A stretch of DNA of 64,000 nucleotides from Mastigocoleus testarum BC008 (GTDB lineage Bacteria > Cyanobacteriota > Cyanobacteriia > Cyanobacteriales > Nostocaceae), in NCBI RefSeq assembly GCF_001456025.1, contig NZ_LMTZ01000107.1, forward strand, positions 150,082 through 214,081. Reading direction: 5' to 3'. A program made the translations under genes and the position numbers. The notes beneath the pieces are model-generated. The model was given only the letters and a program-made list of their open reading frames with translations. It was not told the DNA's origin and searched no databases. Below are positions 27,379-33,609 of the stretch, piece after piece. Position 1 is the first letter of the stretch; each line of letters begins with the position of its first letter.

Positions 27379-27765
27379 ATGGCAATTTTAAAAATTCTGC
27401 TAGTAGAAGACAATCCATCTTGGCAAAAAATTCTCAAAAGTAGAATTCGTCGTGCTTTAGAAGGTTTAGGCTATAAGGATTCAGATTACACAATAAAAGT
27501 TGTTGACACCTTTGATGAGGCTTATCAAGCTCTTCAAGAAAATGATTGGCATTTATTAGTCACTGATATTGAACTTAAAGATTCTCATACGGCAAACGGA
27601 AATAAATTAGGAACAGAATTAGTTCCTATTGCTCATAATCAAAATATTCCTACTCTTACAGTCACAGGAGCAACACCATTAATATATCCAAATGAAGGTT
27701 ATTTTCCTAAAGAAGACTTTGATGGTAAAAAATTTATCAGTCAAGTTCAAGTTCTTTTAAAATAG
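27379..27765 (+). CDS. Single-domain response regulator (REC)
   Basis: A 128-residue stand-alone receiver. Acidic pair in LLVEDNPSWQ, phospho-acceptor Asp63 in LLVTDIEL, Thr in LTVTGA and Lys in YFPKEDF. It has no output domain, so it probably acts as an intermediate or sink for the kinase encoded 51 bp upstream. It is clearly related to the REC part of the next gene (both have VEDN-x-SWQ-x-ILK and ALQE-x-x-W), which suggests a local duplication followed by gain or loss of the output domain. Confidence 0.9.
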   Translation: MAILKILLVEDNPSWQKILKSRIRRALEGLGYKDSDYTIKVVDTFDEAYQALQENDWHLLVTDIELKDSHTANGNKLGTELVPIAHNQNIPTLTVTGATPLIYPNEGYFPKEDFDGKKFISQVQVLLK

Positions 27766-27810
27766 TAATTATTCGTTCATAGAACAATTATAAATTAGGT
27801 ACTTAATATA

Positions 27811-28629
27811 ATGTTTCGAATTCTTCTAGTTGAAGATAATGAATCTTGGCAAAATATTCTTAAATTAAAAATAAATAATACCTTAGAAAAAATTAACCAT
27901 ATAAATTACAAAACTCAAGTCATTAATAATTTTCAAGAAGCATTTAAAGCTCTTCAAGAAAGCTCTTGGAATTTAGTAGTAACTGATATTGGTTTGGGAA
28001 ATGATGACATGAAACCACAGAAATTGGGTAAACAAATAGTTGAACTAGCTCATGAAGAAAAAATTCCAACTATCGTAGTTAGTGCTTATTTAGATCCTCA
28101 AGAAGTTGGAAGTCTATTTGAAAATTATAAAATATCAGGTTTTTTCTGGAAAGAAACATTTGATGGGATATATTTTATCAATAAAGTCCAAGAGATATTG
28201 CAAAGTCAGCAACAACCAGAAGAAGAAATTTCATCACCAAGTAATAGTTATCAGTTAAGCGATAATGATAAAGAATATCTAATCACAACTATATCTCGCT
28301 TGGCGACAAATTCAACCACTTCATCGAAAGAATACTTCAAGGCTTTAGTCAATCAACTGAACTTACCAGAAAAATGGAGAAATAGTATCGCTGATATCTG
28401 GACAGGAGATACAAATACAGATACAAGTAAATTGGTGAACTGGGTTGAGCAAAAAAAATCGTATCCAAATGAAAGTGAAAAACCTGGCTATACAGTTTTA
28501 GGTAGCCTCATTGAAAAATTACTAGAAGAAACTGGTGACCGCCATTTTCTCGAAATGATTATCAGCTATGAGTTAATTACTGATAAAAGTGTTCTAGATA
28601 ACCTAAGAAATAATTATTTTGAACAGTAA
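27811..28629 (+). CDS. Response regulator with C-terminal effector-associated domain (REC-EAD)
   Basis: 272 residues. REC domain at about 1-130: VEDNESWQ, phospho-acceptor Asp59 in VVTDIGLG, FFWKETFDG with the Lys. A short acidic linker follows, then a helical domain (about 150-272) with conserved landmarks TSSKEYFKALV, IADIWTGD, LVNW, VLGSLIEKLLEE and LDNLRNNY. The same domain forms the N-terminus of the next protein. This is the kind of homotypic effector-associated domain (EAD) that connects sensors to effectors in bacterial conflict systems. Its adaptor role, delivering the phosphorylation signal to the protease, is inferred from that shared domain. Confidence 0.85.
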   Translation: MFRILLVEDNESWQNILKLKINNTLEKINHINYKTQVINNFQEAFKALQESSWNLVVTDIGLGNDDMKPQKLGKQIVELAHEEKIPTIVVSAYLDPQEVGSLFENYKISGFFWKETFDGIYFINKVQEILQSQQQPEEEISSPSNSYQLSDNDKEYLITTISRLATNSTTSSKEYFKALVNQLNLPEKWRNSIADIWTGDTNTDTSKLVNWVEQKKSYPNESEKPGYTVLGSLIEKLLEETGDRHFLEMIISYELITDKSVLDNLRNNYFEQ

Positions 28630-28693
28630 ATAAATAACAGCAGACAAATAACTATAATCTAATTCTAAAATTATATATATATTTATAATTATT

Positions 28694-29854
28694 ATGTCAA
28701 TTACTATTAAACAAGCTGATATTGATAAGCTTGTAAATGTTTTAGCAGGTTTAGCAGCTACCTCTTTTACTAGTCCCCAAGATTTTTTTCGCGACCTTGT
28801 AAGTAGAGCTAATTTACGTCAACAATTGGTTTATAGTCTTGCAGGGGTTTGGACTGGAAACCCAATTCATGATGCACGTAGACTTATCAATTGGGCTTTA
28901 GTTAGAGATATAAATCCTAATGATCAACGTTTTACAACTTTAGGTAGTATCCTTCAACCTTTACTCTCAGAAGCAGGATTTAATGATGCTAAACTAATCG
29001 TTTCTCTAATTATTATTTATAAGCTTTATAGAGATATAAAACTATTAGAAAACTTACGAATTACTTATCAAGTTCCCCTTTCTGCTACCGATATCACCTC
29101 AACAATATCAGACTTTGGACCTGAAATTGATTGGCAAGAACCAGATGAAACAGAACTGCAAAGTTGGTTTAAACCCGAACCTAATTTTCTTGATGTTGGT
29201 TTTTTAATGCAGACTATTCAACATGCTACCTCAGTATGTCGTATTGAAATCTCCAACCAAAAAATACTTGGAACTGGTTTTTTAATTGCTTCAAATCTAG
29301 TTTTAACTAACTACCACGTTCTTCACTCAGCAACTGCAGATATTCAAATAAATCCCAGCGATATTATTCTCCGCTTTGGTTGTTTTACATCAGCTACCGG
29401 TAATGAAAGCGAGGGACAAGTTTTTAAATTAGTTAGCGACCGACCAATTCTGGAATCAAGTCCTACGAACAAGCTTGATTACGTACTGCTTCAGGTAGAA
29501 GAAAGCATTACACAAATAGCAGATATTACCCCAGCAAATTGTGATTTTGAAAATCTACCGGCTAAAGGAACGGCTTTGAATATCTTGCAACATCCCGAAG
29601 GGTCTTCGATGAAAATAGCCATGAGCAGCAATGCGATCGCAAATATTTCTCCTAATACTGGATTGATGCAATACATCACAAGAACATCGCCAGGTTCAAG
29701 CGGTTCACCCTGCTTCAATGAAGATTGGAAGGTAGTTGCATTACACCACGCACAAAAAGCAACGCATTTCGGAAGTATTCGAGAAGGGATTTTGTTGAGT
29801 TCAATCTACCAAGAAATCCAACAACATCTACCATCCTCCCTTGGGGGAGGCTAG
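28694..29854 (+). CDS. EAD-linked trypsin/V8-like serine protease
   Basis: 386 residues. Residues 1-130 are the same domain as the end of the preceding regulator: TSPQDFFRDLV, LAGVWTGN, LINW, TLGSILQPLLSE, LENLRITY. The rest is a chymotrypsin-fold protease: His208 in LTNYHVLHS, Asp262 in KLDYVLLQ, Ser336 in PGSSGSPCF. There is no signal peptide, so it is a cytoplasmic protease. EAD-trypsin pairs are known effector or adaptor arrangements in cyanobacterial conflict systems; the phosphorelay input is the unusual part. The last codons (SLGGG-stop) are encoded by a G-rich tandem repeat that continues past the stop. Confidence 0.87.
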   Translation: MSITIKQADIDKLVNVLAGLAATSFTSPQDFFRDLVSRANLRQQLVYSLAGVWTGNPIHDARRLINWALVRDINPNDQRFTTLGSILQPLLSEAGFNDAKLIVSLIIIYKLYRDIKLLENLRITYQVPLSATDITSTISDFGPEIDWQEPDETELQSWFKPEPNFLDVGFLMQTIQHATSVCRIEISNQKILGTGFLIASNLVLTNYHVLHSATADIQINPSDIILRFGCFTSATGNESEGQVFKLVSDRPILESSPTNKLDYVLLQVEESITQIADITPANCDFENLPAKGTALNILQHPEGSSMKIAMSSNAIANISPNTGLMQYITRTSPGSSGSPCFNEDWKVVALHHAQKATHFGSIREGILLSSIYQEIQQHLPSSLGGG

Positions 29855-29923
29855 GAGGGGGTTTACCTTGGGGGAGGCTAGGAGGGGGTTTACCTTGGGG
29901 AAGGGAAGGCTAGGAGGGGTTTT
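29838..29923. repeat. 27-nt G-rich tandem repeat
   Basis: CCTTGGGGGAGGCTAGGAGG followed by GGGTTTA, at about 29839-29865, 29866-29892 and a longer variant at 29893-29923. The first unit supplies the last four residues and TAG stop of the protease gene. G-runs of four or five could favour quadruplexes in the operon mRNA. Confidence 0.85.
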
Positions 29924-30001
29924 GAGGAGTTTTCCCTTGGATTATCAAAGAAAATTTTCTGCTTTTAAAAAACGAAATTTTCAAATGGGAAGAAGGTCAA
30001 A

Positions 30002-30418
30002 ATGAGCCGTAGAATCACAACTACACAATATCAGTCTGCATTACCAGCAAAACAAATTGATACTTATTTCGATAAAGTTATCAAATATATTCCAGCAGAT
30101 ATAGTAGGTGCTTGGGTCGCTGTTAATGGATTAATCAAAGGTGCAGATATTACTGAAGTCTCAAAGAATATAGTATTGTGGACAGCTTTTGTAATTGGCA
30201 TAGTTATCACAGCCCTTTGGACTCACAAACAGACTCAAGAACCTAAAAAAGTAACAGCAATTACCCAAATAGTCATTTCAACTGGTGCATTTATAGTTTG
30301 GGTATATGCTTCAGGAGGACCATTTACAACCGCACATTTGTACAATCCTACTTATGGTTCAATTTTGCTCATCTTTTACAGCTTGATTGTGGCACTTATC
30401 AATCCTACTGAAGGATAG
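30002..30418 (+). CDS. Small multi-pass membrane protein
   Basis: 138 residues with three or four hydrophobic helices (about 33-46, 58-76, 87-105, 118-134). A preceding segment KVIKYIPADIVGAWVAVNG looks amphipathic. I know no assigned function. It is the last gene of the same-strand run with kinase, regulators and protease, 147 bp after the protease across the G-rich repeat. It might be the membrane target or pore-forming end of that pathway, but nothing in the sequence proves it. Confidence 0.75.
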   Translation: MSRRITTTQYQSALPAKQIDTYFDKVIKYIPADIVGAWVAVNGLIKGADITEVSKNIVLWTAFVIGIVITALWTHKQTQEPKKVTAITQIVISTGAFIVWVYASGGPFTTAHLYNPTYGSILLIFYSLIVALINPTEG

Positions 30419-30471
30419 ATTGACATATTTCCCAGCGTAGGTTCAACAATAAGATTAGGATATTTAACCAT

Positions 30472-30520
30472 CCACTGTTCACTGTTCACTGTTCACTGTT
30501 CACTGTTCACTGTTCACTGT
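30472..30520. repeat. STRR supplying the stop of the nucleotidyltransferase gene
   Basis: Six perfect TTCACTG heptamers at 30478-30519 preceded by CCACTG. The minus-strand gene at 30514-31398 ends inside the last unit: its last codon and TGA stop are made of repeat sequence. Confidence 0.93.
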
Positions 30521-31398
30521 GAAAAATCAATCATAGTTTGTCGGTAAGCGTTTGGCATACCCGTATCAAAGCTTTTACCTTTAACAACATAACCGGTCAT
30601 CCCCTCAGCAACTCGCACTCGATCCAAACAGGACGTCAGCTGAAATTCACCCCGTTCTCGAAAATTGTTCTTGATGTGTTCTTCCAAAAAATTAAAGATT
30701 TTCGGGGTTAGTGCATATAAACCAAAAATACAAAGAAATTCATCTTCTTTCATTCCTTCCACTCGTAAATTTTGACGAGCATATTCGACAGTTGGTTTTT
30801 CGTACACCTGAGTAATTTCAAGGACAGACTTGAACTCTCGCCATGTACCAGTAATGCAACCAGCTTTTTGAATCGTTGGTACTGACATGGTGTCTAAACC
30901 AATTACACTGCAGTCACTTTGCTCGTAAACATCCAAAATTTGACGCGCACAAGATTTTTCAGTATTTGAAGCATAAACATGATCCCCCAACATTAATAAA
31001 AATGGTTGACTATTAACCCATTCCTTGGCACAAAACACAGCATGACCGTAACCCTCTTGCTCGGATTGCGTTAGAACCGTTATCTTATCACCTAATTCTT
31101 GAATATATTCACTGTATTCTCGATTTTGGGGTGACAACTTTTGATAAAGTTCCTTGCTGGGAGGCTTTTGAAAAAAATCTTTAAAGACACCCGTATCTTC
31201 TGGTTGGGTGACAATACCAATTTCTTCAACCCCAGCAGCGATCACTTCTTCTACGATCACCTGAATGACCGGTTTAACCTTACCATCCCGATCCATAATC
31301 GGAAAAAGTTCTTTCTTCACGACTTTAGTGGCAGGATATAAACGGGTACCAAAACCTGCAGCTGGAATTACGGCTTTTGTGATTTTAGTGTTGGGCAT
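30514..31398 (-). CDS. UTP-sugar-1-phosphate uridylyltransferase (GalU-like)
   Basis: 294 residues, a GalU-type nucleotidyltransferase that joins UTP and a sugar 1-phosphate to make a UDP-sugar. The N-terminal nucleotide loop is IPAAGFGTRLYPATKVVKKE, followed by KPVIQVIVEEVIAAGVEEI. The metal Asp is in MLGDHVYAS. Substrate may be glucose-1-P as in GalU, but the gene overlaps the upstream GHMP sugar kinase by 14 bp. That suggests it uses the kinase product instead (a glucuronate-, galactose- or arabinose-1-phosphate). It ends within an STRR. Confidence 0.85.
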   Translation of the reverse strand: MPNTKITKAVIPAAGFGTRLYPATKVVKKELFPIMDRDGKVKPVIQVIVEEVIAAGVEEIGIVTQPEDTGVFKDFFQKPPSKELYQKLSPQNREYSEYIQELGDKITVLTQSEQEGYGHAVFCAKEWVNSQPFLLMLGDHVYASNTEKSCARQILDVYEQSDCSVIGLDTMSVPTIQKAGCITGTWREFKSVLEITQVYEKPTVEYARQNLRVEGMKEDEFLCIFGLYALTPKIFNFLEEHIKNNFRERGEFQLTSCLDRVRVAEGMTGYVVKGKSFDTGMPNAYRQTMIDFSQ

Positions 31399-32443
31399 GA
31401 ATTGTTAATTTCAAACACTGCATTTGAGGGAAATCTCGCTCGATGACTTCAATTAATTTTTGTTGACTTTCTTCATCTTTAACAACAAATTGTGCTGCAC
31501 CATCTCCTTGAGAACCAACGCCCTTACCACCCCAAATATAGGGTTGAATTGGTTTATGTTTGAGCAATTCATGTAGTTTTGGTGCAGTTAGTTCCTCCGG
31601 ACAAACAGGGATGAGATATTTATCAAACTTAGCCTGGGCTTTTTGCATCAAATCACCAATTTTTTCCGCATCTCCTTGTTCCAGAGCCTCAATTGCTGCT
31701 TGGGTAATTTTATGGTTCATGGAACCGAGGTACTTTTGTACGTCTGCTTGTATTTTGTTTTCAGGGGTAGGATAGCAGTCATTGAGTCGAGCAAGGATTT
31801 TTTGCGTGTTTTTCTGAGTTCCCAAATCCACTATTACAAAAAATAAATCTTGGGGTACCTTCAACTCTAAAACATCAAGGTGCTCTCCATCAAATACCAT
31901 TGCAATTGGATTATTGCCATAAGCACAAGCTTGATCCATTCGTCCGCAGCGAGAAGGAGTAGTAATCTCTCCAAGATAGGCAAATTCCATTTCTCCCCGC
32001 AGGGTCATCTTTAAGTCATAAATTTGATTAAATGCCCTTGCAACCAAAACACAGATTGCAGCACTGGAGGATAAGCCCTTTTTGATTGGCAAATCTGTTA
32101 AATAATTGTTAATTTCCAGCCCACCCACATGAAACTGGGTCAAGATTTGGTACGCGACTCCAGCTGCATAGCTAAAAAACCCTCCCTTCTGAGCCACAGC
32201 CAATAAAACAGGTCTAGACATGGGTAAAGTCAAAATTTGGGGCGTCTGCGTGCCTTGAGATACCCGGAGAATGAATTGTTCGGGATGGGGTGTGACCTCA
32301 GCATACAACCCTTGATTGATACCTACCATTAGGGTCAATCCTTTTCCTATTTTTGGATTAACGCGACGGTAGCTACTAGCCCAATCGCTATGTTCGCCAA
32401 ACAAACATAAACGTCCCGGAAGGAATATTTCCATAATTCTCAC
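31385..32443 (-). CDS. GHMP-family sugar kinase
   Basis: 352 residues with the three GHMP motifs: PGRLCLFGEHSDW near the start, the ATP loop KKGLSSSAAICVL (about residue 118), and a C-terminal GGKGVGSQGDGAAQF loop. Sequence features such as FLPGRLCLFGEHSDW and RCGRMDQACAYG place it with galacto-/glucurono-/arabinokinases that phosphorylate C1 of a sugar, rather than with homoserine or mevalonate kinases. It is translationally coupled (14-bp overlap) to the UDP-sugar-forming enzyme. Together they would salvage a free sugar into a UDP-sugar for polysaccharide or envelope synthesis. Confidence 0.83.
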   Translation of the reverse strand: MRIMEIFLPGRLCLFGEHSDWASSYRRVNPKIGKGLTLMVGINQGLYAEVTPHPEQFILRVSQGTQTPQILTLPMSRPVLLAVAQKGGFFSYAAGVAYQILTQFHVGGLEINNYLTDLPIKKGLSSSAAICVLVARAFNQIYDLKMTLRGEMEFAYLGEITTPSRCGRMDQACAYGNNPIAMVFDGEHLDVLELKVPQDLFFVIVDLGTQKNTQKILARLNDCYPTPENKIQADVQKYLGSMNHKITQAAIEALEQGDAEKIGDLMQKAQAKFDKYLIPVCPEELTAPKLHELLKHKPIQPYIWGGKGVGSQGDGAAQFVVKDEESQQKLIEVIERDFPQMQCLKLTIHAQH

Positions 32444-32493
32444 CCACTATTATGCCGATATTTTACAGGGAGGATGGGGGTCGGAGATTCGCG

Positions 32494-32658
32494 ACTGGGG
32501 ATTGGGGATTGGGGATTAGGGATTGGGGATTAGTGATTAGGGGTAAGGATTGAAGTTAGAGATTAAAATGTTATCTTTCCAGTCCTCAGTCGCCAGTCGC
32601 CAGTCGCCAGTCGCCAGTCGCCAGTCCCTAGTCGCCAGTCCCCAATTCCCAGTCAGTC
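32494..32658. repeat. Two STRR arrays (GGGGATT type and AGTCGCC type)
   Basis: 32494-32548 holds degenerate GGGGATT heptamers. 32580-32658 holds about nine AGTCGCC heptamers with CCCTAGT and CCCAATT variants. The two families are separated by about 30 nt of plain sequence upstream of the GHMP kinase gene. Confidence 0.9.
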
Positions 32659-33435
32659 ACTCTAGTAATTTATTACTAAAACTATTGGCATGCTGTTATA
32701 CCCTATTGCCACTAGGGTAAAGTAGAATTTCACCGTAAATTAGGTAGATTTCACAAAAAATCTTCATCGCTTTTACTAGTGTCAGTTGACAAACTGTCAC
32801 TCACCCGATTCCCCGTTATAACCCAGAAAAGATATTCTGTATTTGTGCAAGGAGTGATACCACTTCACCATATGTTTGCCACAGATTAATTTCGCAATTC
32901 CTTTGTATAAGGGAAAACAGCGATTATCAAATGTTGCATCAAACTAGTGACTTGGTATACATATATACGGGGGAGCGCTTGGGTGAGCAAAAATCTCAAG
33001 CGCTTTTTTGTGTTCGTAATGAGTCATCGGTAGTAGTCAATTACCGTCCCCACTTCGAAAAAAAATATTTAATTAAGAATAATTGTAATTATTGTTACTA
33101 ATCGCTTTAAAAATATACTTTTCATGAGATAGAAAAATATATCTCAAGTGGATAGATTTCGGTGTTTTGTGGGTGGATTATTGAATGAGGATATTTCGCC
33201 CTATAAGTTTGAAGGGCTTTATTCATCTAACGCTGTAATAGCTACCCTGCGTTCGAAGGATAGAGATCTATTTGCCTTAACCTTTATATAAATAATGCTC
33301 TCGGATAAAATCCAAAATTCACGCGAAAAGCTGTTATACATTCCGCGATTTATCGGTTAAGAAGCGAATTAAAAATGTAATCCACGCACAAACTAATTTG
33401 CGCGAAGCTCAAATTATGCGATTAATGTCAACTAA
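32659..33435. other. 777-bp gene-free region with several hairpins
   Basis: No long ORF. Hairpins on the plus strand include ACCCT/AGGGT (about 32698-32716), a 9-bp stem with one mismatch at 32778-32801 (AGTG-T-CAGTT ... AACTG-T-CACT), the terminator at 32974-33009 and GCCCT/AGGGC at 33198-33217. This could hold an unidentified RNA gene of up to about 300 nt ending at 33010. Confidence 0.4.
32974..33009 (+). terminator. Strong rho-independent terminator without an upstream CDS
   Basis: Perfect 8-bp stem AGCGCTTG / CAAGCGCT with a 15-nt loop, followed by TTTTTTG. No plus-strand protein gene precedes it within kilobases, so it probably ends a small RNA. Confidence 0.75.
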
Positions 33436-33567
33436 TTATCCGTAACCAGGAGGTCCTCCTCTGCCGTGACCACCCAATATGTGGCTTACTGCGCGCCACA
33501 GGTAAGGAGCCAGGAGAGGAAAATCCGGAGGGGGTTCTTCAGGTTGTACGGATAATTTAGTGGACAT
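33436..33567 (-). CDS. Small Pro/Gly-rich protein after leuS
   Basis: A 43-residue ORF, 42 nt downstream of the leuS stop on the same strand. The peptide starts MSTKLSVQPEEPPPDFPLLA, has a hydrophobic-aromatic patch PYLWRAVSHILGG and ends GHGRGGPPGYG. The DNA is much richer in GC than the surrounding spacer, as expected for coding sequence. No ribosome site is visible. I do not recognise a family. It could be a small soluble protein or part of the leuS transcript. Confidence 0.45.
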   Translation of the reverse strand: MSTKLSVQPEEPPPDFPLLAPYLWRAVSHILGGHGRGGPPGYG

Positions 33568-33609
33568 CGTATTAGTGTGTTTATGTGAGAAAGTGTGATT
33601 CGGGGTAAT

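Noticed and set aside
30472..30520. Possible CRISPR array at STRRs
   Set aside because: Units are 7 nt with no spacers; no cas genes in the window.
33480..33530. GAGGAAAATCCGG string like the RNase P RNA GAGGAAAGTCC motif
   Set aside because: The rest of the rnpB core is absent and the region reads as a small minus-strand ORF.
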